A stretch of 64,000 bases of DNA, taken from assembly GCF_016598535.1 (NCBI RefSeq), contig NZ_CP066779.1, positions 4,524,053 to 4,588,052 on the forward strand, read 5' to 3'. Below are positions 42,421 to 51,223 of this stretch, one piece after another. Under the pieces are notes generated by a model. It was not told the DNA's origin, did not search any database, and saw only the letters and a list, made by a program, of their open reading frames with translations. Positions within the stretch are counted from its first letter, which is position 1. Each line of letters opens with the position of its first letter. Source of the stretch: Rhodococcus sp. P-2. Its GTDB lineage: Bacteria; Actinomycetota; Actinomycetes; Mycobacteriales; Mycobacteriaceae. A program made the translations under genes and the position numbers.

Positions 42421-44667
42421 CTACTCGCACTTCACGATCGGCACCGGGTCGTACTTGACGGTCCGGGTGTTCGAGGAAATCTCGGCGCCACTCGCGTGGT
42501 CGGTGATCACGCGAGTGTCGCTGACCGTGAACCCGGGCGCACCGCTCGAAGCCACACAGCCAGGCCCCTCCGGCAAGGTCACGGTGTTCGGCGACGTCGG
42601 CGACGTCCGCGGGCCGGTCGTCGACGTGACATCGACAGTTTTGGTTCCCCAGATCCGAACGGTGATGTTCGACGACGTCGCAATCGTCTCGATCATCACG
42701 CCGGTCTTCGCCGGATTACGGAACTGCAGGTCGATCGCACCATCGAAGATGGTCGCCTCACGAGCCTCGGGGTACCGCGAGATGTAGTAACTGTGCTCGG
42801 TGTGCGCGACGTCCTCCATACCTGCGAAATACGTCGCGTTGTAGAGCGTCGTCGCGAGCTGGCTGATACCGCCGCCGACAGCCTTGTCCGGGCGACCGTT
42901 GTTGATGATCCCCGACTCGATGTATCCCTGCGCCGCACCGCGCGGGCCCGTGTACTCGTTGAGCGAGAACGTGTCACCGGGCTTGATCACGGCCCCGTCG
43001 ATCTCCGACGCGGCCAGGCCGATGTTCACACCAGACGCGTATTCGAAACCACCGGTAGTGAATTCGCCGATCACCTCATTGATGCCGAGGGCCTCCGCGG
43101 CTTCGGTGGTCAACGCCGGCGGGACCGGTCCGTAAACGGCGGGCGTTGCCCGAGAAGCCGTGCTGCCCAACAGAACCGGAAGTTCCTTGACCGTGTCCGG
43201 CCAGTTGATCAGATCACCGACGACACCGGGCACAACCGACGGTTTGCCACCGGCGAAGGTGAACGACGCGTCCTTGGGTTGTACTTCCGTCGACGCCAAC
43301 TGCGGAGTCAGAATCTTGATCGCAGCATCCGTGTTGTACTGCGGAGTCAGCCCACCCGAGCCGTCGGGTGTGAAGGTCAGAACCTCGCCGATCTGATCGA
43401 CGCCGAGTGTCGCGACCTTGCCGTCACGGCCGTTGACCACGACGTCACCCGAGACAGCTGGAATAGCGATCTCCTGCAGCGCACGATCGACACCGGCCTG
43501 AGTGACCGTCACCGGAACCTCGTCGACCGGAAGATCGACGACGCCACCATCGGACCATTCAGCGGCGAAGGTCGAACCCGCCTTCTGCGTTTCGAGGGCC
43601 TGGCCGGCGGCAGGTGAAACACCCGTCGCCTTCCCGTTCTCGAATACAACTGCGCCTTCGACGGGCGCACGATCACTGTTCGCCGCAAGCTGCGCCATGG
43701 AGGTGTCCAACGCTTGCTGGTCGACGGTCGACACCACGGGCACCTCGCGGGAGCCGAAGAACGACGTGATGCGGGTGATCGGGTTGATGGGCTGAGCGTT
43801 CACTCCGGAAAGCGTCGCCGACCAGTCGACGTCCACACCCGCAGATGCGGGAAAGATCTCGGAGTCGACGCCGCCGGCATGTACCGCTACCGGTTCGACG
43901 AGCCTCGGGCCGAGTTGGGCGCGCAGCGTGGCCTCCGCGTCGGCGGGCGTGAGATCACCGATGTCCACCCCGGCGACCTGGGTGCCGCGCGGTGTCTTCC
44001 CGGACGAGGTGAAGATGTCCACTCCGTAGGCAATCGCTGCGACGGCAAAGATGGCGCCGACTGCTATCGCCGGTTTGACCCACTTGCGGGAAGACGTCGA
44101 AGCAGGCGCTTCCGGTTGTTGTTGTTGTGGCACTGGTGGTGCAACTACCGCTGGTTCGCGGACAACAGGCTCGTACTGCTGCTGGATGGGTTCGAACTTC
44201 TGGGTGTCGTACTGCTGCACGAACTCGGGGCGCGGCGGCTTCGGGGGAACCACCACCGCCGGAGGCTCGAACTGCTCTGTCTGCTCGTCGATGGCTTCTG
44301 CCGCCGGAGCCTCGTCGACTACTTCCGTCGGCGGGGCGTCGTCCGCTGGGACGACGGGGATGACGGTGGTGACTTCGTTTGCCGATTCGTCGTCTGTCAG
44401 CTCGTCTACCGCTTCGTCTTCGTCTTCGTCCGCTACTGCTGCGTCTGCCGCCTCTGCGGAATCGACTACGTCTGCGTCGACAGGCTGGGGAGATTCGACC
44501 GATTCGGCCTCGACAACCGCGTCGGTGTCCTCAGGGGTCTGGGGTTCCTCGACCGACTCGGTCTCTTCGACCGCCTGAGGTTCCTCGACCGACTCGAGTT
44601 CCTGTTCCGGGAGGGACGAGTCCTCGCTGTTCGTCTTCTCGACGGACGGACCCTCTTCGTCACTCAC
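42421..44667 (-). CDS. VanW-family membrane-anchored protein with acidic N-terminal region
   Basis: A 748-aa protein in four parts. Residues 1-190 are very acidic with repeated EESVEEPQ-like units and are probably unstructured and cytoplasmic. One membrane helix follows at about 200-220 (WVKPAIAVGAIFAVAAIAYG). Two YoaR-like putative peptidoglycan-binding repeats span about 240-480, and a VanW domain (SLNEYTGPRGAAQGYIESGI, then GGGISQLATTLYNATYF) lies at about 530-680. GTG 44667 has AGGAG eight bases before it. VanW proteins occur in vancomycin-resistance loci but their reaction is unknown. A cell-wall role is likely. Confidence 0.85.
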   Translation of the reverse strand: MSDEEGPSVEKTNSEDSSLPEQELESVEEPQAVEETESVEEPQTPEDTDAVVEAESVESPQPVDADVVDSAEAADAAVADEDEDEAVDELTDDESANEVTTVIPVVPADDAPPTEVVDEAPAAEAIDEQTEQFEPPAVVVPPKPPRPEFVQQYDTQKFEPIQQQYEPVVREPAVVAPPVPQQQQPEAPASTSSRKWVKPAIAVGAIFAVAAIAYGVDIFTSSGKTPRGTQVAGVDIGDLTPADAEATLRAQLGPRLVEPVAVHAGGVDSEIFPASAGVDVDWSATLSGVNAQPINPITRITSFFGSREVPVVSTVDQQALDTSMAQLAANSDRAPVEGAVVFENGKATGVSPAAGQALETQKAGSTFAAEWSDGGVVDLPVDEVPVTVTQAGVDRALQEIAIPAVSGDVVVNGRDGKVATLGVDQIGEVLTFTPDGSGGLTPQYNTDAAIKILTPQLASTEVQPKDASFTFAGGKPSVVPGVVGDLINWPDTVKELPVLLGSTASRATPAVYGPVPPALTTEAAEALGINEVIGEFTTGGFEYASGVNIGLAASEIDGAVIKPGDTFSLNEYTGPRGAAQGYIESGIINNGRPDKAVGGGISQLATTLYNATYFAGMEDVAHTEHSYYISRYPEAREATIFDGAIDLQFRNPAKTGVMIETIATSSNITVRIWGTKTVDVTSTTGPRTSPTSPNTVTLPEGPGCVASSGAPGFTVSDTRVITDHASGAEISSNTRTVKYDPVPIVKCE

Positions 44668-44742
44668 CTGTTGGCTCCTCGCTGCATCAACCGTCGCTGC
44701 GGCGCTCACCGACAACTCAATACAGGATATCCGGACATACGA

Positions 44743-44789
44743 GAGCCCCGCGCTGCTGCCAGGTCGGGGGTCAGGCAGCAACACGGGGC
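44743..44789. other. Two-arm hairpin upstream of the VanW gene
   Basis: AGCCCCG and CGGGGCT enclose TGCTGCC and GGCAGCA, with matching 3-base bulges and a 13-base loop. It is 76-122 bp before the VanW start on the minus strand. It could be a leader structure or a second stop for transcripts from the thiolase side. Confidence 0.45.
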
Positions 44790-44854
44790 TGTCATGAATA
44801 TCGGTAGCTATTCTGCAGCGTTACACGCCTGCGCGAAAAAGTTTGCAAAGAGTT

Positions 44855-44889
44855 CGGGGATCCGGCCACCCCTCGTGGCCGGATCCCCG
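44855..44889 (-). terminator. Terminator of the thiolase gene
   Basis: CGGGGATCCGGCCAC and GTGGCCGGATCCCCG form a 15-bp perfect stem with a 5-base loop, 73 bp after the thiolase stop on the minus strand. Confidence 0.75.
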
Positions 44890-44961
44890 ATTACGCATCC
44901 CCTCGCGACGATCACTGCAGGTGAGCGCAGTTTTCACTCGCGTGGGGAGATTGTGGAGCGG

Positions 44962-46317
44962 TTACCGCTCGATGATCGCCGTGACACCCTGGCCACCGGC
45001 CGCACAGATCGAGATCAGGCCGCGGCCCGAACCCTTTTCGGCGAGCATCTTGGCGAGGGAAGCGACGATACGTCCGCCGGTTGCTGCGAACGGATGACCT
45101 GCAGCCAAGGACGATCCGTTGACATTGAGCTTGCTTCGGTCGATCGATCCCAATGCGCCGTCGAGGCCGAGGCGTTCCTTGCAGTACTCGTCGGACTCGA
45201 AGGCCTGCAGGGTGGCCAGAACCACCGAAGCGAAGGCTTCGTGGATTTCGTAGTAATCGAAGTCCTGCAAGGTCAGACCGTTGCGGGCCAGCAAACGCGG
45301 GATCGCGTACGTGGGAGCCATGAGCAGCCCGTCCTTGCCGTGGACGTAGTCGACGGCAGCGGTTTCGGAATCGACGAGGTGCGCCAGAACCGGAAGATTG
45401 CGCTCGGCTGCCCACTCGTCGGTGGAGAGGAGCACTGCAGAAGCACCGTCGGTGAGCGGCGTCGAGTTGCCTGCCGTCATCGTCGCGTCGCCGAGCTTGG
45501 TACCGAAGACCGGCTTGAGCGTCGACAGCTTCTCGACGGTCGAACCGGGACGGAGGTTGTCGTCGCGGGTCAGGCCGAGGAACGGGGTGACGAGGTCGTC
45601 GAAGAAACCGCGGTCGTAGGCAGCCGCCATGTTCTTGTGGCTGGCAGCGGCAAGTTCGTCCTGGTCCTCGCGCTTGACGCCGAATTCCTTGGCGGTGATC
45701 GCAGCGTGGTCACCCATCGACTTGCCGGTGCGAGGCTCGCCGTTGCGCGGAATCTCGAGGCCGAGCATGCCCGCACGCACATTGCCGAGCAGCTTGATGC
45801 GGTCGCCCGTGGACTTCGCGCGGTTGAGGGAAAGCAGGAACTCGCGTGCCTGATCGTTGACGCCGATCGGAGCGTCGGACGTGGTGTCCGTACCGCCGCC
45901 GATGCCGGAATCGATGCGGCCGGCCGAAATGGCATCGCCGACGGCGATGATCGACTGCAGTCCCGTGCCACACGCCTGCTGAAGGTCGTACGCCGACGTG
46001 TAAGGGCTCAGCGCGCTGCCGAGAACGGACTCGCGAATGAGATTGAAATCACGGCTGTGCTTGAGCACCGCACCGCCGACGACCATGCCGAGCTTCTCGC
46101 CTTGCAGATTGAATCGGCTCACCAGACCGTCGAGCGTCGCAGTGAACATGTCCTGGTTGGACGCCTGTGCGTACGCCTTGTCCGAGCGTGCGAACGGAAT
46201 GCGATTTCCGCCGACGATCGCAACCGGACGGCGCTGACCTGCAGAATTTGCAGCGGCTGTGGCCGGTGCAGTGCGAGGTGCGGCGGGCTTTGCATTTGAA
46301 CGGGCTTTGCTTGTCAC
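44962..46317 (-). CDS. fadA2: Acetyl-CoA C-acyltransferase (thiolase), FadA2-like
   Basis: A 451-aa thiolase for the last step of beta-oxidation. The nucleophile Cys is in QQACGTGLQS (about residue 116), the His in YYEIHEAFASV, and the GHPFAATGGR and SICAAGGQG motifs give the second His and Cys. A 25-residue Ala/Pro-rich N-terminus precedes the core. GTG 46317 has GGAG at a good distance. It is divergent from the FabG4-like gene, and the dyad CTTACT-CAGT-AGTAAG lies between them. In M. tuberculosis the same pair is fadA2/fabG4. Confidence 0.9.
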   Translation of the reverse strand: MTSKARSNAKPAAPRTAPATAAANSAGQRRPVAIVGGNRIPFARSDKAYAQASNQDMFTATLDGLVSRFNLQGEKLGMVVGGAVLKHSRDFNLIRESVLGSALSPYTSAYDLQQACGTGLQSIIAVGDAISAGRIDSGIGGGTDTTSDAPIGVNDQAREFLLSLNRAKSTGDRIKLLGNVRAGMLGLEIPRNGEPRTGKSMGDHAAITAKEFGVKREDQDELAAASHKNMAAAYDRGFFDDLVTPFLGLTRDDNLRPGSTVEKLSTLKPVFGTKLGDATMTAGNSTPLTDGASAVLLSTDEWAAERNLPVLAHLVDSETAAVDYVHGKDGLLMAPTYAIPRLLARNGLTLQDFDYYEIHEAFASVVLATLQAFESDEYCKERLGLDGALGSIDRSKLNVNGSSLAAGHPFAATGGRIVASLAKMLAEKGSGRGLISICAAGGQGVTAIIER

Positions 46318-46359
46318 TTGCGTCTCCAAGGATGGTGCGATTACCTGTTGAAGACTATT

Positions 46360-46375
46360 CTTACTCAGTAGTAAG
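46360..46375. promoter_or_regulatory. TetR-type operator in the fadA2/fabG4 divergent promoter
   Basis: CTTACT-CAGT-AGTAAG is a perfect 6-4-6 dyad and contains TTACTC-N4-GTAA, the pattern also seen before fadE5 and before the TetR gene. It lies 43 bp from the thiolase start and 73 bp from the reductase start. Confidence 0.65.
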
Positions 46376-46447
46376 TTACTTGTCTATCGCCGCATTCTTC
46401 CGATTGCCCGGTGAGAGACAACCCGAAACACAACAGAAGGTAGGACC

Positions 46448-47794
46448 GTGGCAGCCAGCAAGGGAGCTCCCGACCTCTATTCACAGTTCCTCTCGTCCGC
46501 CCCCGGCGCATTCATCGCGTCGAAGGCCGGCCTGCCCAGGCCCGAGAACCTGCGTCGCTACAAAGCAGGGGAACCCGCACTCGCCGGACCTGTCCTCATC
46601 GGCGGCAAGGGTCGGCTCGCAGAACCGCTTCGCGTACTGCTCTCCGACTACCCGGCGGCTCAGGCACACGACAGCAGCTTCGGCGGGCTCGTGTTCGACG
46701 CAACCGGAATCACTCAGGTCAGTGAGCTCGAGCAGCTGTTCGAGTTCTTCCAGCCCGTGATCCGCAACCTCGCACCGTCGGCTCGCGTCGTGGTTCTCGG
46801 CACGACGCCGGAAGAAACCTCGAGCGTCGACGAGCATGTCGCGCAGCGCGCTCTCGAAGGCTTCACTCGCAGCGTCGGCAAGGAGATCAAGCGCGGTTCC
46901 ACCGCTCAGTTGGTCTACGTCTCCCCCAAGGCGTCCACCGGACTCTCCGGCGTGGAATCGACTCTGCGCTTCCTTCTTTCGGCCAAGTCCGCCTTCGTCG
47001 ACGGCCAGGTCATCGTCGTCGGTGCTGAAGATTCCGTCGCGCCCGCGAGCTGGGACAAGCCGCTCGAAGGCAAGGTTGCCGTCGTCACCGGTGCGGCCCG
47101 CGGAATCGGCGCCACCATCGCCGAGGTGCTTGCCCGCGACGGCGCACACGTGGTCTGCGCTGACATCCCGGCCGCCGGCGAAGCACTGTCCGAGACCGCG
47201 AACAAGGTCGGCGGCACGTCCCTCGCCCTCGACGTCACGGCAGCCGACGCAGCCGAGGTCCTCGCAGCTCACCTCCTCGAGCGTCACGGCGGAGCCGACA
47301 TCATCGTCCACAACGCCGGCATCACCCGCGACAAGACCCTCGCCAACATGGACGAGGGCCGCTGGAACATGGTCATGAACGTCAATCTTCTTGCACCGCA
47401 GAAGATCACCGAGCACCTCGTCGAGAAGGGTGCCCTCAAGGAAGGCGGCCGCGTCGTCGACGTCTCCTCCATCGCCGGCATCGCGGGCAACCGCGGCCAG
47501 ACCAACTACGGCACCTCCAAGGCCGGCGTCATCGGCCTCGTACACGCCGAAGCTCCCGTCCTGGCGAAGAAGAACATCACCATCAACGCCGTCGCACCGG
47601 GCTTCATCGAGACCGCCATGACCGCCGCCATCCCCTTCGCCACCCGCGAAGCCGGCCGCCGCATGAGCTCGCTCCTGCAGGGCGGCGAGACCGTCGACGT
47701 AGCCGAGACCGTCGCATACTTCGCGAGCCCGGCCTCCAATGCCGTTACGGGACAGGTCGTTCGCGTCTGCGGCCAGAGCCTCCTGGGCGCATGA
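46448..47794 (+). CDS. fabG4: 3-oxoacyl reductase, FabG4-like high-molecular-weight SDR
   Basis: A 448-aa SDR with an extra N-terminal flavodoxin-like domain (about residues 1-200), the hallmark of FabG4 (HMwFabG). The NAD-binding motif [13 protein letters not shown] is near residue 217, NAG near 290, the catalytic Ser in [11 protein letters not shown], and Tyr/Lys in YGTSKAG near 356. It reduces 3-oxoacyl-CoA or works in reverse during beta-oxidation. GTG 46448 follows AAGGTAGGA. The next gene overlaps its stop (ATGA). M. tuberculosis Rv0242c is the closest match I know. Confidence 0.92.
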   Translation: MAASKGAPDLYSQFLSSAPGAFIASKAGLPRPENLRRYKAGEPALAGPVLIGGKGRLAEPLRVLLSDYPAAQAHDSSFGGLVFDATGITQVSELEQLFEFFQPVIRNLAPSARVVVLGTTPEETSSVDEHVAQRALEGFTRSVGKEIKRGSTAQLVYVSPKASTGLSGVESTLRFLLSAKSAFVDGQVIVVGAEDSVAPASWDKPLEGKVAVVTGAARGIGATIAEVLARDGAHVVCADIPAAGEALSETANKVGGTSLALDVTAADAAEVLAAHLLERHGGADIIVHNAGITRDKTLANMDEGRWNMVMNVNLLAPQKITEHLVEKGALKEGGRVVDVSSIAGIAGNRGQTNYGTSKAGVIGLVHAEAPVLAKKNITINAVAPGFIETAMTAAIPFATREAGRRMSSLLQGGETVDVAETVAYFASPASNAVTGQVVRVCGQSLLGA

Positions 47795-48657
47795 TGGCGA
47801 CAAAGACCGTCGCGCTCACCGAGCAGCCGAAGACCCTCGACATCTACTCCCGCGCGGTACTGGGATTGCTGCCGTGGAACAAGTCCAACTCTCGCTCGGT
47901 GCCACAGCAGACCTTCACCCTTACCGGACTGAAGGTCGACACCGACAATCTGGCGGCGTACTGCCGCGTGACCGGACTGCGGTTCGGCGACACTCTGCCG
48001 ATCACGTATCCCTTCACCTTGGCCTTCCCGACGGTGATGAAGCTGATGGTGTCGAAGGACTTCCCCTTCGCCGCCGTCGGTTCCGTTCACGCCGAGAACG
48101 TCATCGAATCACTACGGCCCATCTCCGTCAGCGAACCGCTGGACCTCTCGGTGCATGCCGAGAACCTGCGTGAGCACCGCAAGGGTCTGCTGATCGACGT
48201 GATCACCGAAATTCGGGTGGGACGGGAACTGGTCTGGCGACAGACCTCGAGCTTCCTGAACCAGCAGAAGACCTCCCTGTCCGGCCAGCCCGGACCGGAG
48301 CCCAAGGCCGACGAGGTCCCGCCGATGCCGATGAGCACCATCCGCGTCGACCAGACCACGATCAGCAAGTACGCCGCCGTCTCCGGCGACCGCAATCCGA
48401 TTCACGTCTCGTCTCTGGGCGCGAAGGCTTTCGGTTTCCCGAAGACCATTGCTCACGGAATGTGGAGTGCCGCGGCACTTCTGCGGACCGTCGAGGGGTC
48501 CGTCGCGGACAAGGTCACCTACAGCGTGCGTTTCGGCAAGCCGATTCTGCTGCCGGCGACGCTGAATGCCTACGCTGACCGCACCGACGACGGCTGGGAT
48601 CTGTCGCTGCGTCACCCGAAGAAGGGTTACCCGCACGTCACGGCGACGCTGCGCTGA
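47791..48657 (+). CDS. htdX: MaoC-like (R)-specific enoyl/3-hydroxyacyl dehydratase, HtdX-like
   Basis: A 288-aa double-hotdog protein. The hydratase-2 motif lies in the C-terminal half ([17 protein letters not shown] with Asp and His, about residue 190-205), followed by [11 protein letters not shown]. The N-terminal half is the non-catalytic hotdog. It would interconvert enoyl and 3-hydroxyacyl thioesters next to FabG4. The start overlaps the FabG4 stop by 4 bp. The gene order matches M. tuberculosis htdX-fabG4. A 23-bp inverted repeat follows it. Confidence 0.9.
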   Translation: MMATKTVALTEQPKTLDIYSRAVLGLLPWNKSNSRSVPQQTFTLTGLKVDTDNLAAYCRVTGLRFGDTLPITYPFTLAFPTVMKLMVSKDFPFAAVGSVHAENVIESLRPISVSEPLDLSVHAENLREHRKGLLIDVITEIRVGRELVWRQTSSFLNQQKTSLSGQPGPEPKADEVPPMPMSTIRVDQTTISKYAAVSGDRNPIHVSSLGAKAFGFPKTIAHGMWSAAALLRTVEGSVADKVTYSVRFGKPILLPATLNAYADRTDDGWDLSLRHPKKGYPHVTATLR

Positions 48658-48690
48658 CCTAAGTTTTGTCGGGTTTCCCACCCGCCCCAA

Positions 48691-48744
48691 TTGAGCGAAC
48701 GTACCTTTCGGCGCCTTGGATGCGCTGAAAGGTACGTTCGCTCA
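48691..48744. terminator. Long inverted repeat between convergent htdX and TetR genes
   Basis: TGAGCGAACGTACCTTTC (48692-48709) and its exact complement (48727-48744) are followed inward by a G-T wobble pair and a 4-bp GCGC stem; the loop is CTTGGAT. A 23-bp stem with a 7-base loop, placed between two gene ends, would stop transcription from both sides. Its length and regularity also fit a dispersed palindromic element. Confidence 0.75.
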
Positions 48745-48758
48745 GATTGGTTTGGGGG

Positions 48759-49358
48759 CTATTCGGACTTCTTCTTGCCCGAGAGACCGCGCCACGCGAG
48801 GGATTCGAGTAGGTCCGCGGCGGCGTCCACTTCGATTTCCCCACCCGCGACCCGGTCGGCTACCGCCTCACCGGCGCCGACGAGTGCGATGGCGATGATC
48901 CCGTAATCGTGCGCGGCATCAGGATCCTTGGTGCTGGACTCGAGCAGATGCGCGGTCAACTCGATCAACCGATCGCGACTGGACTGCACTGTTCCCGCAA
49001 AAGCCTGCTGCCCGACGGCCTGACGGTAGAGCACCATCCACGACTTGCGGTTTGCGCCCACGAACCCGAGGAAGCCCTCGAGAGCGGCGCGCAATTGTTC
49101 ACGCGGAGTCAGGTTCGGCGCGCCCGCGGGGGCGAGAGCTTCGAGGAAGCGGAGCCCTTCACGATGAATGCACGCGGCGAACAGTTCTTCCTTCGAGCCG
49201 TAGTACAGGTACAGCATCGGCTTCGAGATCTCGGCTTTGGCCGCGATGGTATCCATCGAAGTTTCGTGAAACCCCCTGTCGGAGAACACGTCCACAGCCG
49301 CGTCGAGCATCTGCTGCTCACGCACTGCGCGTGGCAGTCGCTTGGTACCGCCGGCCAT
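48759..49358 (-). CDS. TetR-family regulator of the fatty-acid genes
   Basis: A 199-aa regulator: DNA-binding domain at residues 15-60 (DVFSDRGFHETSMDTIAAKAEISKPMLYLYYGSKEELF in part), then a ligand domain. GGAGGAAG precedes ATG 49358. The dyad ATCTTAC-TCTACG-GTAAGAT lies 29 bp upstream and fits autoregulation; the same core occurs at fadE5 and fadA2/fabG4. The M. tuberculosis counterpart by position is Rv0238. The effector is probably an acyl-CoA, by analogy with fatty-acid TetR regulators; this is inference. Confidence 0.87.
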   Translation of the reverse strand: MAGGTKRLPRAVREQQMLDAAVDVFSDRGFHETSMDTIAAKAEISKPMLYLYYGSKEELFAACIHREGLRFLEALAPAGAPNLTPREQLRAALEGFLGFVGANRKSWMVLYRQAVGQQAFAGTVQSSRDRLIELTAHLLESSTKDPDAAHDYGIIAIALVGAGEAVADRVAGGEIEVDAAADLLESLAWRGLSGKKKSE

Positions 49359-49386
49359 GCTTCCTCCAACCACAGGGTAAATGTCG

Positions 49387-49406
49387 ATCTTACTCTACGG
49401 TAAGAT
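49387..49406. promoter_or_regulatory. TetR operator upstream of its own gene
   Basis: ATCTTAC and GTAAGAT are perfect 7-bp arms around TCTACG. The core is TTACTC-TACG-GTAA, which differs from the fadE5 site at only two bases. Confidence 0.7.
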
Positions 49407-49430
49407 TGTGCGTCGCATCCTGACTTCGAC

Positions 49431-50609
49431 TCAGCAGGTCACGGCACCTTTGGCGGTGGCAACTGTGACGACGGCCTGATCGACCCGTGCCTGCGGAAGC
49501 TCACCCGACGCGACGGCCTGCTCGAGATGGTCGAGCACCCGCGGAACGTCATCAGTGGTCAGCCATAGTGCCTGATCGACACCTGCCACCAGCGCAGCCT
49601 GAACCGCGTCGGCAATATCGTATCGGTCGGTGATCGCCTGCATACCGCTGAGGTCGTCGGTGAATACCGGGCCGGTGAACGGCGCTGCGCCGTAACCCAC
49701 TCCGTCGCGAAGCAACGCAACGGCGGCGGGGCTGATGCTGGCAGGGGTACCGGGCTCGGTCAGACCGGGAACCTCGAGGTGCCCCATCATGACGCCGACT
49801 CCGGTTCCCGACAGCTCGCGAAAGGGAATCAAGTCCGACGCGATCAGATCCTGCAAGGGCGGCGTTGTCACTTCACCCCGGTGCGAGTCACCCGACGCGC
49901 TGCCATGCCCGGGAAAGTGCTTGATCACCGGGAAGATTCCGGCGTCGCGCATACCCTGCGCGTACGCACCGGCGTACGCAACCACGGTCTGGGGGTCGTC
50001 GGAGTACGAGCGGTCACCGATCACGGAGTCGTCGGGTTGGCTGCTGACGTCGACGTCGGGGGCGTAGTTGACGGTGATTCCGAGATCCTTCAACCCGCGT
50101 CCACGCTCGAGAGCCATCTGGTACGTCTGTTCCACTGTCATGGTCTGCGCTGTTTCCCTGGCCGACGGATCGGGCCCGAGGATGTCCGCGACGCGGGAAA
50201 CTCGTCCACCTTCTTCGTCGATCGTCACCATCAACGGCAACTTCGACGCCGAAGCAACCTGCGGCACTTCGCGATTGGTGAGCATCGACTGATCGGTCCA
50301 ACTTCCGACGAAGATACCGCCGATCTCCTCGTTCTGCACTATCGACAACGCGTCGTCGGTCCCGGTGACGCCGACGTTGAGCAGCTGGGCAAGTTTCTGA
50401 CGCAGGGACAGTGAAGCCAGAAGGTCACTACCGCACGACGCGGCGACGGGTGCGGAGCTGGACGCCGCAGGCGTCGACGTGATCTCGGAGGTGGTGCTGG
50501 TCGGGGCGCTCGAAACCGGATCGGCGGTCCCGTTTTCGCCCGAGCATCCCGCAACCAACCCTCCGCACAATGCAATGGTCGTCGCAGCCTTCAGAAACTT
50601 GATCCGCAT
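49431..50609 (-). CDS. lpqI: Glycoside hydrolase family 3 lipoprotein, LpqI-like
   Basis: A 392-aa lipoprotein with lipobox LVAGC (Cys about residue 22) followed by a Ser/Thr-rich linker. The GH3 barrel shows IDEEGGRVSRV near residue 150 and the NagZ-type loop KHFPGHGSASGDSH near 240, where the Asp/His pair serves as general acid/base. It would release N-acetylglucosamine from cell-wall muropeptides. ATG 50609 begins MRIKFLKAATTIALCGG. It is convergent with nothing on its left and shares a divergent region with the UspA gene. Gene position next to aftD matches M. tuberculosis Rv0237. Confidence 0.88.
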   Translation of the reverse strand: MRIKFLKAATTIALCGGLVAGCSGENGTADPVSSAPTSTTSEITSTPAASSSAPVAASCGSDLLASLSLRQKLAQLLNVGVTGTDDALSIVQNEEIGGIFVGSWTDQSMLTNREVPQVASASKLPLMVTIDEEGGRVSRVADILGPDPSARETAQTMTVEQTYQMALERGRGLKDLGITVNYAPDVDVSSQPDDSVIGDRSYSDDPQTVVAYAGAYAQGMRDAGIFPVIKHFPGHGSASGDSHRGEVTTPPLQDLIASDLIPFRELSGTGVGVMMGHLEVPGLTEPGTPASISPAAVALLRDGVGYGAAPFTGPVFTDDLSGMQAITDRYDIADAVQAALVAGVDQALWLTTDDVPRVLDHLEQAVASGELPQARVDQAVVTVATAKGAVTC

Positions 50610-50710
50610 ACCTCGACCGTAACGGACCCGGTACCCATACACTCCCTCACGGGCACATCGGGACGGTAGCCTGGAAGAGAACCGATTCCCCCGCTGACGA
50701 GGAGGTCGTG

Positions 50711-51178
50711 ATGCCACAAGGTCTGATGCTCATCGCGTACGACGGTTCCGACAACGCCAAGCGTGCAGTCGACTATGCGGGGCGTTTCCTCTCCGCCAAT
50801 CGCGCTGTTCTCGTCACTGCCTGGGAGCCGATGGTTCGCCAGGCCGCTCGCATGTCCGGCCTGTCCGGGGTGATGCAACCGGAGTGGGTTCCCGACGACG
50901 ACGTCGAGGACATCGCGTACACCGACGCCAAAGTCACCCTCGCCGAGGGTGTCGCACTGGCCGAGGCCGCGGGCCTGACCGTCGAAGGTAGAAGCGCCGA
51001 GTGCCGCTCCGCGATCTGGTCTGCAATCTGCGAAACCGCAGACGAATTGGACGTCGACATCATCGTGACCGGCACCCGCGGTACTACGGGTTTGCGGTCG
51101 CTCCTGCAGAGCAGCGTCGCGGATCATGTTCTGCGTCACAGTCATCGGCCGGTGTTGATCGTCCCTCCGGGGAAGTGA
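50711..51178 (+). CDS. Universal stress protein (UspA family)
   Basis: A 155-aa single-domain protein: LMLIAYDGSDNAKRAVDYAG at the N-terminus and the nucleotide-binding loop TGTRGTTGLRSLLQSSVADHV near residues 120-140, then HRPVLIVPPGK. The G-x2-G-x9-S/T pattern indicates ATP binding. GAGGAGG stands six bases before ATG 50711. Such proteins respond to starvation or hypoxia; the specific role is unknown. The isochorismate synthase gene follows after 45 bp. Confidence 0.87.
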   Translation: MPQGLMLIAYDGSDNAKRAVDYAGRFLSANRAVLVTAWEPMVRQAARMSGLSGVMQPEWVPDDDVEDIAYTDAKVTLAEGVALAEAAGLTVEGRSAECRSAIWSAICETADELDVDIIVTGTRGTTGLRSLLQSSVADHVLRHSHRPVLIVPPGK

Positions 51179-51223
51179 CCTTCGCGCATTCCTGATCCGG
51201 GGCCGACTAGTGTCGAAAGCACC

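Noticed and set aside
43714..46299. 861-codon open frame on the plus strand across the VanW and thiolase genes
   Set aside because: It is antisense to two well-supported genes, is very rich in Arg, Gly and Val, has no domain pattern, and results from high GC at the third codon position.
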